From Epiperipatus broadwayi (taxonomy: Eukaryota > Onychophora > Udeonychophora > Euonychophora > Peripatidae), in the NCBI GenBank assembly GCA_028023455.1, contig JAQFVV010006826.1:121317-185316 (forward strand): DNA of 64,000 nucleotides, read 5' to 3'. This document shows positions 1 to 10,574 of this stretch, in pieces. Every line of letters begins with the position of its first letter. The stretch's first letter is position 1. Below the pieces are notes generated by a model. That model saw only the letters and a program-made list of their open reading frames with translations. It was not told the DNA's origin and searched no databases. Position numbers and translations under genes: made by a program.

Positions 1-1330
1 ATAAAGTTTCATTAATGCATTGTGAGTTTTTTGGTAATAGAATGTTGAAATGCAGTGTAATGACAGGCCATTTTGTCTTGAATGTTTTTGCAGACTTTTG
101 ATGCTTATTACCACTGCCTTTTTATTCCAAATGAGTTTGGTGCAAAAAGAGTTAATTTTTTTCTTAAATGAGTTAGTAAATTTAATGATAGGTGCATAGA
201 AATTTATTTTTGGGAAAATTAATATGTTAAAGAGTGATATTTTACTATGCAATGAAAGATATGCTTTTGAAAGTGAGGTTGTCACCTTTTCAATTGCAGA
301 TATTAATTGTTCTTGTATAATCTTTCTCATTGCATTCATAGACAGATGAATTGGGAGACCAAGAAATTTGTGGGGAGGGGAACTGCAAACTGAATGAATT
401 TGATTACCAGAAAGTATACTCCAAATAGATGTTTTTTCTTTGTTAAATTTTAAACTATAAGCTGCAGAGTAATTTTTTAAAATGGTATACATTAAAGGCA
501 AATGTTTTTTGGATGGCAAAAAAATGACTATATCATCCATGTATGAAATATGATTGATGGATTGGTTTATGAGGGGTACATATATTCCTGGCAATTTAGA
601 TTCTATTTCTAGTAGGAGGGGGTTAATATATGTGATAAAAAACAGTGAACTAAGGGGAGAGCCTTGTGGTATTGAGTTGTGTGGAGTGAAGTCAGGGGAC
701 ATTTTGCCATTAAGAGTAATGTGTATTTTTCTATTGATGAGCAGGTTTGCTAGAACATACATTATAGGTATTGGAATCTTATGTTGACTAAGCACCTGTA
801 GCAGCTTGTCCACAGGCACTGAATCGAATGCAGCCTGTATGTCTAATTGAATTGCAATAGGTGCTGATTTTCTAGCTTGTCTTACATCCTCTATTAATAT
901 TTTACATAACATAAGTGCTTCAGAAGTAGAACATCCTTTTCTAGCAAACTGAAACTTAGACAACCCAGGAAGTATTAGGGGTTGAATTTTGTCTTTTAAA
1001 AGAGACTCTATTAGTTTGATGATCAGAGGAGCCATTGAAATAGGGCGTAGATTATCTAGAGGAGAAGGAAGTGTATTTTTTTTTAGAAAAGGGACCAGTG
1101 ATACTGGATAAAGTTGGTCAATGTTATATATTTGTTTTGATAAATAATTTATCATATTGTGTACTATTGGGATAGTAAAGTGGCTAAGATGTGATAATAA
1201 AAATTTTGGAATTGCATGTGTACCTGGGTGTGTATTGTTGGGAAAAGCGTTCAACTTGAGAGCAATTTCATACTTTGTAATGTTATGTTCTTCTGTGGTA
1301 AAACCAAAGTGAAATGAAGAAAATTTTGGA
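1..1330 (-). pseudogene. L1/Tx1-like retrotransposon ORF2, reverse transcriptase part (frameshifted, cut by window edge)
   Basis: This is the reverse transcriptase half of a non-LTR retrotransposon; it would copy element RNA into a nicked target site. Read on the minus strand from about 1330 down to 1, it shows in order a PISMAPLIIKLIES-like segment, an LDIQAAFDSVPV motif (RT domain 3), IPQGSPLSSLFF (domain 4) and the catalytic box YMDD (codons at 532-543), then thumb sequence. Its order and wording match the plus-strand copy at 32.4-34.5 kb. The endonuclease frame ends at 1251, while RT-like sequence continues in another frame from about 1330, so a frameshift lies near 1300. A second frameshift lies near 150. 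The element leaves the window at base 1, so its 3' end is not seen. RT identity is certain; the L1/Tx1 group is inferred from the CCHC ORF1 and APE-type endonuclease. Confidence 0.85.
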
Positions 1331-2525
1331 AAAGGAAATTTTTGGAGTCTAGATTTAAAGTGGTAATATATTGCTGGGGAAGACATGACTCCCCAGCAAT
1401 CATTTTTGAATCAAAAATAATAGATGAAGGAGTTAATTTTTTGGGAGTATAACCTAAAGCCCACCGAATATATCCTTTAGACCAGTTATGGGGATTAGCT
1501 AGAAAAATTTTTGCTTTTTTTATAGAGAGATAATCAGCCAGTATGAGTTGGGTTTGCTTGTATTCTTGTTTTAAAAACATTATTGATGTAACTGAAGAAG
1601 GGTCACATGAAGTATTTTTTAGTTTTAAGTGTATTGTATCTAACTTATTAACAAGATTAGTGGGAGAACTATTTTTGGAGGTATAATGTTGAATAGTAGA
1701 AGAGATTATGTTAATAAATGATAGCCAGGCCTCTACTGGGTTTAAAGATAGTATGTCTACCTTCTTAAAATAAATATAAATCTCAGAGAGAACAGCTTCA
1801 GGTGTAGTGGATTTTAAAAGAAGACGAGTAGTTTTATTTAGAGGAAGAATTGGTTGATGTTGCATGTGTATTGCAAGTTCCACATTAAGTGCTAAATGAT
1901 CAGAGAAAGTTACAGGACATAGAGAGGGATTTATTATGAAATGTAGATCTGGTGAATAGAATACAAGGTCTATTAGAGAGGAGTGTTTTTTAGTGTAGAA
2001 TGAAATGGAGTTAGTTGGAAAAAAACCTTCAGCACTCATGAGATTTTTATTAATCAAATGAAGGTATTTTAATGTAAAATTCTTATAAGACATGTTAAAA
2101 TCACCCATGATTATAGTTGGGTAAGAATTTGTAGCTAAAATTAAATTTATTTTATTTATTAATTGGTGAATTAACACTGGCTGATTATATAAATAGAATG
2201 TTATTAAATTCACTGTAAAAGAAGAATGATCAAGAATAATTATACTCATATGCTGATCTAAGTGCAAAATTTTAAAAGTTTGAAAAGGAGAACAATGATG
2301 GATGAGAATCCCTACCCCAGCAGCAGCAATATCAGATGTTGAAAATTTACTGTATCCAAATTTACTAAGGTAGAGTTCAGGATTAAATGCTGAATGTACT
2401 GAGCATTTTGTCTCTGTAAATAAAAGGATATGGGGTGAGAATTGCCTTATCCAATTGCTAATTGCATATATTCGCTGGGTAGAGTTAATACCCCTTACAT
2501 TGACTGCTGTAATAGAAAGACCCAT
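1251..2525 (-). CDS. L1/Tx1-like ORF2 N-terminal region: APE-type endonuclease
   Basis: The 424-residue open frame starts with MGLSITAVNVRGIN. It shows the apurinic-endonuclease-like motifs of non-LTR ORF2 in order: NVRG (about residues 9-12), TETK (about 37-40, the catalytic Glu), MGDFNMS (about 140-146) and SDHLAL (about 205-210, the Asp-His pair). About 200 residues of linker follow, including LSIKKAKIFLANPHNW and RWALGY, which recur almost unchanged in the copy at 32.6 kb. The protein would nick genomic DNA to prime reverse transcription. The start ATG is the first in frame and lies directly before the NVRG motif, as is usual for ORF2. The last 20 or so residues are out of frame with the true continuation, so the natural protein would run on into the RT. 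ORF1 pieces lie just upstream on the same strand. Confidence 0.85.
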   Translation of the reverse strand: MGLSITAVNVRGINSTQRIYAISNWIRQFSPHILLFTETKCSVHSAFNPELYLSKFGYSKFSTSDIAAAGVGILIHHCSPFQTFKILHLDQHMSIIILDHSSFTVNLITFYLYNQPVLIHQLINKINLILATNSYPTIIMGDFNMSYKNFTLKYLHLINKNLMSAEGFFPTNSISFYTKKHSSLIDLVFYSPDLHFIINPSLCPVTFSDHLALNVELAIHMQHQPILPLNKTTRLLLKSTTPEAVLSEIYIYFKKVDILSLNPVEAWLSFINIISSTIQHYTSKNSSPTNLVNKLDTIHLKLKNTSCDPSSVTSIMFLKQEYKQTQLILADYLSIKKAKIFLANPHNWSKGYIRWALGYTPKKLTPSSIIFDSKMIAGESCLPQQYITTLNLDSKNFLFQNFLHFTLVLPQKNITLQSMKLLSS

Positions 2526-2795
2526 ATTATCAATTATATAAAATGGTGGGAGAATGATATTTTATAGTTTATTGTATAATGAATGGGACAACTAATATTA
2601 GTAAAAGTATAATAGGAATGTGTTAAATAGAAAAGAAAAATTATAATAATACACCACTGTGAAAACAATGAACTTACCCTTGCAAGTGAAGTTCTATTGA
2701 GTTTGTTGTGCATATTTTTGTTCATAAACATGATAATTATTTTCACATTTGGAATTAAATCCAAAAAATTGTCCTGGTTTGAAAGTCTATATGTG
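2526..2795 (-). other. ORF1-ORF2 intergenic segment of the L1/Tx1-like element
   Basis: About 270 AT-rich bases separate the last ORF1 stop (2796) from the ORF2 ATG (2525). A 92-codon open frame crosses it but is hydrophobic, low in complexity and unlike either element ORF, so I treat it as spacer. No other structure was seen. Confidence 0.45.
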
Positions 2796-3518
2796 TCATT
2801 TATGCCACTCATCTTGATAGTCTATTTTTAATGGTGCTTCAAAGTCTGTCTCTGTATTTTGAGACATGGTATTTGTTATGATATCCTTAGATTTAGTAGA
2901 TCTTCTGTGTACATCCACTCCTGCCATCAGAAGAAGCTGCTCCTGTGTCAATTGATTTGTACTTTGTTTTTGTCTGGTCCAATGAAATGTTGATTCATTA
3001 GCCGGATAATCTGTTTCACCTGTTTTATTTGTGAGTTTTGTTTTTTTTAATGCTGGTGTGGTAGACTTTGTATCATTTTTCTTTGATTTTCTTTCACTAT
3101 GTTTGTCAGGTTCATTAGTTTGTATAGGCTCTTGATGCAATGCGGATTTTTTCCTTTTGTGCATTCGTTTCTTAGTCTTTACTTTAATTAATTGGAACTC
3201 TTCATCAGAGCAAGGAAATGGTAAGGTATCACTCATGTACTCTGTTTCTGTTTCCTCCTGTGAGGTATAAGATTTATTTGGTATAGTATTCATGGAGCTA
3301 TTTTGACTAGGATCATCAAAGCTGAGATTTTGCTTATTTGTGTTGTTGTCTTCATTATTGGAAATAAATTCATCAAGGCTGAGATTTTGCATATCTGTGG
3401 TTTTGTCTTCATTATTGGGAATAAGTTCATCAAGGCTGAGATTTTGGATATCTGTGTTGTTGTCTTCATTATTGGGAATAGGTTCATCTACTTTTGTTTT
3501 TTCAGGGTTACTTTGCAT
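2796..3518 (-). CDS. L1/Tx1-like ORF1, C-terminal low-complexity region
   Basis: This 240-residue open frame begins 21 bases after the stop of the zinc-knuckle piece and in a different frame. It begins with three 19-residue repeats rich in Asn, Glu and Asp (about residues 12-69). A basic patch follows (KTKKRMHKRKKS, about 113-124) that could bind RNA or act as a nuclear signal, then a Lys/Ser/Thr-rich tail with LTQEQLLLMAGVDVHRR. The second element at 31.0 kb has a similar acidic/basic C-terminal ORF1 region, which supports this as element sequence. It is either a detached part of ORF1 after a frameshift or a genuine separate small ORF. No catalytic domain is visible. Confidence 0.6.
   Translation of the reverse strand: MQSNPEKTKVDEPIPNNEDNNTDIQNLSLDELIPNNEDKTTDMQNLSLDEFISNNEDNNTNKQNLSFDDPSQNSSMNTIPNKSYTSQEETETEYMSDTLPFPCSDEEFQLIKVKTKKRMHKRKKSALHQEPIQTNEPDKHSERKSKKNDTKSTTPALKKTKLTNKTGETDYPANESTFHWTRQKQSTNQLTQEQLLLMAGVDVHRRSTKSKDIITNTMSQNTETDFEAPLKIDYQDEWHK
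3313..3483 (-). repeat. In-frame 57-bp coding minisatellite, three copies
   Basis: The phrase TCATCAA(A/G)GCTGAGATTTTG recurs at 3313, 3370 and 3427 (a further TCAT at 3484), exactly 57 bases apart. The period equals 19 codons, so the ORF1 frame stays open and the protein gains three NNED...QNLSLDE-type repeats. Copies differ at several bases, so the expansion predates much of the decay or has diverged under drift. Confidence 0.9.
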
Positions 3519-3538
3519 GAGTCTGATTTCATTATTAG

Positions 3539-4045
3539 TTATTGGATCTCTACTGCACTGATGCGTTTTTGTTTTTTAATACCACACTTTTTACAAAAAC
3601 GGTTAGGGCATTCTTTGACAAGATGATCTCTGGCTTTACAGAAAAAACACTGAGGTGAAATGCCTCTGAAAGTAACTATCAAAGGTGAAGAATCTGTTGC
3701 ATGTAATGTTGGTATATCTGTTGGTTGCATATTTTTCTTCAATGACATAGTGAAATGAGCAGTATTGGTTAGAACTGGCTGTGTGGCTCTTTTTTCCCAT
3801 ACATATTTAAAGTTGGCCACAGTTCCAACATTTTTTAGTAAATCTTGTAGATCATCAGCTTTAAAGTCTACATGACAGTTCTTAATTTGTCCATTCAAAT
3901 TTGTAGGTCTATCAATGTCTATGTAACAAATAAATTTTCCATTAAGAAAGTGAATATGTTTTTCAAATATTTGTTTTTGAGCCACATTATGATATTCTAT
4001 TGTTTTATATCTGCTATTAGGATGATCTAGCACTTTGTATATCAT
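3539..4045 (-). CDS. L1/Tx1-like ORF1, central region with CCHC zinc knuckle
   Basis: The 168-residue open frame carries CFFCKARDHLVKEC near residues 133-146 (C-x2-C-x4-H-x4-C, a nucleic-acid-binding zinc knuckle) followed by a second CxxC (FCKKCG). The first 100 residues include FICYIDIDRPTNLNG and VDFKADDLQDLLKNVG, plausibly an RNA-recognition-like fold, though I could not test that. Such ORF1 proteins coat element RNA. The frame opens with an ATG that overlaps the stop of the upstream ORF1 piece in an ATGA tetranucleotide. I cannot tell whether this is a frameshift in a once-continuous ORF1 or a genuine stop-restart arrangement. Confidence 0.8.
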   Translation of the reverse strand: MIYKVLDHPNSRYKTIEYHNVAQKQIFEKHIHFLNGKFICYIDIDRPTNLNGQIKNCHVDFKADDLQDLLKNVGTVANFKYVWEKRATQPVLTNTAHFTMSLKKNMQPTDIPTLHATDSSPLIVTFRGISPQCFFCKARDHLVKECPNRFCKKCGIKKQKRISAVEIQ

Positions 4046-4605
4046 TGACCAAAGTTTTTTTCTGATAGATAAGAATAAAATTCATCAGCAGGAAAATTCA
4101 TGACTGAAGAATTAGTATCTGTTATAGCTATTGTAGACGTTTTAATACTTTTACATTTTTGAAATGATTTAAGAACTGTTAAAGGAATTGTTTGTATAAA
4201 TTTTTCACATACAGAAACATAATCTGTATTACTAGTTGATAATAAATTTGTATTTTCTTGTTCCATTTGTAGTTCATTGTCAAAATTAAAAATTTCTGTT
4301 AAATTTTCTTCTGTAATTACATTGTTATCTTGTTCAGATTTTTGCTTTAAAATACTAGCATAAGTTTGTTTAATATTCTTATTTAATTCAATAGAATCAG
4401 ATGCCTCAGGCAAATTAGTATTTTTAAATTTATTTCTTGTTTTAGATAAATCAGATAAGGCTTCAGCCATGTTGGATCCAGTTTTTACTTTTGAAAAAGA
4501 ACTATTGTTAACTTTGACTTTTTCTAGATCTTGATAAGAATTATTTTTATCTAAGCTATTATTAGCAATTTTTAAATTAGAATTAGAATCAGAAATATTA
4601 GACAT
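4042..4605 (-). CDS. L1/Tx1-like ORF1, N-terminal region
   Basis: The 187-residue open frame starts with MSNISDSNSNLK and is rich in Asn, Ser, Lys and Glu, with no recognisable domain. It reads like the disordered N-terminal arm of a non-LTR ORF1. It ends in ...EKNFGQ at the ATGA overlap with the zinc-knuckle piece, which lies 2 bases off frame. The ATG is the first after about 190 bases of presumed 5' UTR and is followed by continuous open frame. Calling it ORF1 rests on position and strand, because the sequence itself is not diagnostic. Confidence 0.6.
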   Translation of the reverse strand: MSNISDSNSNLKIANNSLDKNNSYQDLEKVKVNNSSFSKVKTGSNMAEALSDLSKTRNKFKNTNLPEASDSIELNKNIKQTYASILKQKSEQDNNVITEENLTEIFNFDNELQMEQENTNLLSTSNTDYVSVCEKFIQTIPLTVLKSFQKCKSIKTSTIAITDTNSSVMNFPADEFYSYLSEKNFGQ

Positions 4606-4796
4606 TTTAAATCTAATATTCTTCTTTATATTAACAACAATTTTGCTCGAAATAGAGCTTACCTTTAAGTGGAAAATTTCCTTTTTCTTTTGGTATACTT
4701 TTCACTATCAAATTCAATCAAAAACCAATAAAACTTAAGTCTAAAGCAGGAGCTGAAATGAGTCAACTTTCTCAGTCAAGAGCCAAGATGGCTACC
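4606..4796 (-). promoter_or_regulatory. 5' UTR/promoter region of the L1/Tx1-like element
   Basis: In element orientation this segment runs from the end of the (AGT)n array, through AGAGGTAGCCATCTTGGCTC, to the ORF1 ATG. Nothing in it is coding. By analogy with other non-LTR elements it should hold an internal promoter, but no defined box was recognised. Its sharp border with the microsatellite suggests the element 5' end is complete or nearly so. Confidence 0.45.
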
Positions 4797-5233
<437 letters not shown>

Positions 5234-5839
5234 AATATTTATATTTATTCAGACATTTTAAAAGTTTAATTTATAAAACAGTATTTTAAATCAGAGTTAT
5301 TATTTATTTATTTCTATTTCAGTAAATGTAGAAAATATCTACTATAATTTTTGTCTGTATTTATTTCTACTTTTCCTTTACTTTATATATATATATATAT
5401 ATATGCACACACACTATATTATTATGGATGTACCATGTAACCCAACGGGTTACAATATATATATATATAAACTTCTTTGTATCAATAATTTCAATCCCTG
5501 TGGTCAAGTTGCAATCTTTAGAATCTATATAAATATATTGGACCATTAGTAAAGGTAAGGTTCCACCTTTATTGTTAAAAGGAGGTTGCCTTGGCAAGAT
5601 ATTAGGATTGTCTACATGTTGGAAGGTGTTTAATGATATATAATATATATTCCTTTAAACTGAAGTATCTGTAGATATATATTTCCTTGAATAGAGTTCT
5701 TTCTAAAACTAAATGCTAATATATTAGTTAGATAAAAAAGTGGTCATTTTTAATGTAGCTCCCATGCTGATATTTGGTTAATGAACCAATCACTGGCACA
5801 AAGTATTAAGCAAATTAACTTACAATTGTAATTATATGT
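5234..5839. other. Non-coding AT-rich stretch
   Basis: No gene seen. It holds two short (AT)n runs (about 5383-5404 and 5455-5469). The remainder is unassigned single-copy or old repeat DNA. Confidence 0.5.
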
Positions 5840-6230
5840 TGGACTATAACCATCTTTAATATTAATTGCCACATAACTTTAGAAAAATTTAAACTTTCTT
5901 TAAACATTTTCAAATGATAGCAGACAGATTAATGTAAACACAATATATGAGTGATCTTATTCTCCTATCTTCTTTAGCTGACAGCATTAGAAAAAGGATT
6001 GAACCTAGGACTTTGCTTTATAAATATTAAATTTAAGGTAATGCTCTAACCTATTATGCTATACTGTCAATTAAAAGTATTGTATTATATGCTAATCTGT
6101 ATGGTATTATTAATAGCTACATGTATTTTAAAAATTTAATAACATTTGGCAATTAACATGGAAATATTCTAACATATGATTAGAACATAAAATGTCATCA
6201 CCACAAACTTTCAGCTAAACATGAAAAACA
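5840..6230 (-). mobile_element. tRNA-like SINE-type repeat (family D)
   Basis: On the minus strand the sequence TAGCATAATAGG (6050-6061) matches a Pol III A box and GGTTCAATCC (5996-6005) is a perfect B box, 44 bases apart, as in a tRNA-derived promoter. Flanking sequence (ttagaaaaatttaaa..., ...cctcttctt-like stretch, ...atcaccacaaa) is shared with the larger foldback at 18.36-18.90 kb, so this is a dispersed family and not a host tRNA. No clean cloverleaf forms, because the segment between the boxes is AT-rich and too loose. Confidence 0.6.
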
Positions 6231-6639
6231 GGTTACTGTTTTAAATAACAATCAATGTGGTTATTAATATTATAGAAAAATTAATGCTCATATAAAGTTT
6301 ACCTTTACACTGTCATCGATTATTATATTAACCATATAAACATAGTGGTAATTAGGAGGGAAGATAACTATTTTTCATCTAATTAATAAATTAGTATGAT
6401 ACAATAAATAAAGTGGGCATTCATTGACAAATATGTTAAGATGAATTTAAAGGGTCCGATTGTGAAATACTACAATATTACGCTTATTCAGAGTTAGTTT
6501 TTCCATGACAAAGATCATATATTCTCAACTTTACATATTAATAGCTATTACTCATTTATGAGGTTATTAAAATGATTAAAGTATACATCTTAATTGTTAA
6601 AAAAAATTGTGAGCTGTTTAGAATCATATTGAATATCAC

Positions 6640-7230
6640 TGTCAATACAACCGGGTTTCTAAAAGTAACCAGAATTTTATAACAAAAAAATTATTTATTT
6701 ATTTTTTAAGGGTTGGAAATTTAATAACTTTTAAAGTACTCACTATTTAATACAACTCATTAGTCTAAATGTGTTTTTAACTTTTTGAAGTAGTCTGGAA
6801 ACATAAAGTGAAGCCTTTAATATCTACACCATTTTCTCCTTCACCACTTCTAAGTCCACAAAAAAAAAATTGAGGCATTATTTCACTCAAAAGAATAAAA
6901 TAAAGTCATTATGGTTAAAGATTGTGTGAATATCACTGATAAGTTGGGCCATGCTAAATTTAATTAAAAATTGTTTCACACTCAAGACTTTGTTTGCAGA
7001 GGAATTGGGCTATGTGTACTCATCACTTTGCCACAAAAGAATATATTTACAATTTACCACACCATATAAACATTTTAGAACTTGTAGATAAAATATCTGA
7101 CTGATAAAAACTAATTCTGAGAGAAAAAATCTATTTACATCAAAAAATATCAGCATTGTCTTGACATTGAACTCCATGTGTTTTTTGGGATGTGGTGAAT
7201 TTGACACCTTCATTAATCCATTCATATACT
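6640..7230 (-). pseudogene. mariner-like transposase relic with one terminal repeat
   Basis: The minus-strand frame ending at 7010 contains HPKKHMEFNVKTMLIFFDVN followed by ...FYLQVLKCL, the segment around the second catalytic Asp of Tc1/mariner transposases (the FFD motif of the D,D34D triad). Further down the strand, in broken frames, come SANKVLSVKQFL and LEVVKEKMVxILKASLYVSR, fitting the region around and after the third Asp. The strand then runs into GGTTACTTTTAGAAACC near 6650-6670, which resembles a mariner terminal inverted repeat. The N-terminal DNA-binding half and the opposite terminal repeat were not found. The gene has several stops and frameshifts and is dead. Mariner is the best match; another Tc1/mariner subfamily is possible. 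Confidence 0.6.
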
Positions 7231-7987
7231 CGTGTTTTCCTCAGAGTAGCTTTCTTGTAATATGTGTTAAGCAATAAAATTATTTTCCCTGCTGCTTTTT
7301 CTTTAAAAAAAACCACAGAATTTCATATTATTCCAATTGTTGAGCCATAACAAAAATGTACAAATACCTGAGACACACACACAAAAAGTGTTTTGTGACA
7401 CCATGATTTCACAAAGTAATGTATTTCACATGGTAATGTCATTTGGAAGATTGATGCAGAAAGATCCAGGAAGATGTATATGGCATCTGAAGCATGTACA
7501 ACAACATGTGCACTTACCAAAAAATGATTCAGGTTATTTTTGAGTCCTACCCTCATATAAATAAATGTCACTGATTGATTTATTAATCATACAACAATAT
7601 GGTAGTTAGATAAAAATGGACCAATGGTATCTAATTGATAAATTAGTATTGCTGTTCAAAAGTGGTATTCTTTATAAGTGCATTAAAATTATCCAATATA
7701 AACTGACTAGTGAATTCTTATTATGGTTTGCACATTCATAATTAGGTTTCTGAAATTTTCAGGGCTACATATTTAATAGTATTAATATATTCATGAGCTC
7801 ATTAAAAGAACAAAAATATATTTTTCCTTGTTTCATATGCTTTGCATCACTTAGTTCAGGAGTTAAATTTAACATGTAATCAGTGTCCATTAATTGCTGC
7901 TCAAATCGGTCATTTCCATAGCTCAAACTGCACATGACCTCCTATGCATCTAGCTATTTGATTATTTTTTTTTGTTATTGTTATACT
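7231..7987. other. No confident gene; possibly decayed mariner N-terminal half
   Basis: Open frames of 68 and 82 codons overlap on opposite strands near 7323-7571, but neither shows a motif. Position would allow this to be the eroded start of the mariner transposase, but I see no supporting residues. A short (CA)n lies at about 7373-7384. Confidence 0.3.
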
Positions 7988-8036
7988 CCAAAACCACCTT
8001 GAGCTGAGTCAAGTCACTATGAAAGGTATTTTTAAA

Positions 8037-8082
<46 letters not shown>

Positions 8083-8413
8083 TAACTTAATAGCATTGAG
8101 TTAACTTTCAGTGACTTCTCACCAGAATCATAATGCAAAATTAATTAACTAACAATGCCATGAACAGGCAGACTATACAGTTTATAAAATATAAAAATTA
8201 TTGCAATGAGAAATGTAAATTATAAAAGTCAGATATTCCATTTTTTGACAAAGGGACTCAAGATTCTTTCCTGTTAGGTAATTAATTTTGCACTATGATT
8301 CAGGAAAGAAGTAGCCTAAAGTTAACCCAGTGCTATTAAGATAGAATATCCATATTTGGGTTAAAACCCTTTTTCATAATGGCTTGACTCAGCTTAAGTT
8401 TTGGAGTATTTTA
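7988..8413. mobile_element. Foldback (long inverted repeat) element with central (AT)n
   Basis: The left arm (actccaaaaccaccttgagc, then ...gagtcaagtcactatgaaag..., taatagcattgagttaact, gaatcataatgcaaaattaa) is the imperfect reverse complement of the right arm (ttaattttgcactatgattc, agttaacccagtgctatta, gcttgactcagcttaagttt, tggagt). An (AT)n tract of about 42 bases interrupts the left arm at 8039-8080 but not the right, so it arose or expanded after the palindrome formed. There is no coding capacity. It is probably a MITE-like or other non-autonomous element of unknown superfamily. Confidence 0.7.
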
Positions 8414-10574
8414 TTAGGATATATAAAGAGTGATTCTATTATTGTTGTACCATCTAATTTCAGTGTTACTGGCAATAGTTCATCAAATGCTTATAATATA
8501 AAAGAAAGTACTATTTTTAAAAATGGTGAACATGCATATTATGAAACATATGGTATGAGTTATATAAATATCTGACAAATATTATTATTACATTCTGATG
8601 CAAGGTAAACAAAAAAAGTAACAATGATAATTAAAGGTTTAATTCTGTTTTATATTTGTCTAAGATTACTTGTGGTATTATTTAATTTTAAATAGTTTGT
8701 AAGACAAAAAGGTTCTCAGCCCTGTAGTTATAATATTGCCATGAATTTAAAAATTAAGATTTCATTTAAAACAGTCCTGGAACACAATATTAATGGCTGC
8801 AGCAATTCCACCAAGTCTAAAAAATGTTTTTAATTGTTTCATCAATAATAAAAAATAAAATATAAATTATTCTCCTCTAACTGCATTTTAAATCCATATT
8901 GAAAAAATGTTACATTTGTGGTTAGATAATGTGAATAGAAAGAAAAAACAATTTGGTAAATAATAATGCATTACCAGAAATAAAATATCTATACAAAGAT
9001 ATAACAAAAAACGTATCAGTAAGAAAGGCAGGTTCAAGTTAAAAATACATTTCTGCATATTATCAACAATTTTTATCATAAAAAGAGTGAAATAGAAGAG
9101 CACTGAGTTTTATTTCTTTGAAAAGAAAGAGGTAAAGTGAGGAAGGATACTCCTTTACATATGTATACATCTGCATTTGAATGCAATTTAGCAAATAATT
9201 ATTAAATACACTTTTTTTGGTTCACTGTAATAGTTCCATGTTTTTTTTAAAACTGTGTTATTTTTGATGACACCTTAATATGTATGGTTTTTAAATTAAA
9301 TCTATTATAGTAATGGATATACATGTAACATTTTTATTTTGTATATATACATAAGCTATAAATGTTATTTATTCTTTCTATAAAAATGTATAGAAACTTA
9401 TGAACTTATATGTGGCAACATTTAATGAAAAATCATTTAATCACTTTCAGGACAGGTATTTCTATCAATCAATTTGATGTCATCAGCTACTCATGAAAGT
9501 AGCTGAGGCTGTATCAAACAACTTTGATATTTAATGTGACATTTACTAATCTCCCAATATACTAATAACATAAGCTTTGGTTGACATAATCATACATTTT
9601 GTAAGAGATTAGTTGATTGTTCATCAAATATTGCTATATATATGACTATAAGTTTCTATGAAGTTTTATAGAGGGCAAAAATAAATAGCATTAATAGATT
9701 ACATATTTATGTGGTACTTAATTAACTAAGATTTACATATTTAAAATATTTATTAAAAGACAAGTTTATAAACCTCACCAAGTCAATTATCATTGAGCTG
9801 ATACAAATGAGGCTTTAATTAAATTATTGCTAAAGCTCACATTGAAATTCTCTTTAAATACAAACTGAATTGAGATGATCTTAACTGGTTTTCAGAGAAA
9901 CTGATGTCAGATTTGTTAATATGAATATACACTCTGCAACTAATTAGATATTTATTCCCAACCATTTTTGTATACATGTTTGTAAGTTTCTATAAATTTC
10001 TAAAAAGGGTGTAAATAAAAAAAATAACATTAATATATATATATATAATATAATTAAATGATATCAATGTAATATTTTAGGTGGTGATGAACTCTTTAAA
10101 CACCTATCTAAATTTAATTAAACACCTCAATCACTTCAGCTTATATCTGCAAAGTCTATAAAGTTAGAACCATTTTTATATATGGCTCAAATTATGCATT
10201 AGGATAGTTATTATAGACAATACTATTTATGAAATTAAAAATTAAATCTATGGAAATGTTTCTACATTCTTATTTTCTTTTTAACCATATTCACAAGGCA
10301 GAATCATTAAATATTCTTTGTAATAACTTTGTAAATTTCTAATTTATCATAAAAATGTGATATTATAAACATTTTTAACATGTACATATAGTCATTCCTA
10401 TAACACAATTTAATTTAAAAGATGTATAAAGTAAGACATCATAAAAATAATTGAAAGATATACAGGAATACAATTATGTGTAAAGCAAGGAAATAAATAA
10501 TAATAAAAAAAGAATGCATGTACATAAGCATAATTTTTTTAAATACAAGTATATTTTAAAAACATGGAGTCTAG
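8414..10574. other. Non-coding AT-rich DNA with a short dispersed repeat (family E)
   Basis: No gene seen. A phrase like TTTGTA(A/T)GTTTCTAT(A/G)AA...AAATAA(A)TA(A)CATTAATA occurs near 9630-9700 and 9965-10040, with an inverted relative near 9340-9420, so three pieces of one small family lie here. The rest is AT-rich sequence without visible features. Confidence 0.4.

Noticed and set aside
554-787. Plus-strand 77-codon open frame
   Set aside because: It lies antisense to the L1/Tx1-like reverse transcriptase and has no motif.
7323-7571. An 82-codon minus-strand open frame as a host exon or mariner N-terminus
   Set aside because: No motif, no splice context and no helix-turn-helix residues recognisable; a plus-strand frame overlaps it equally well.
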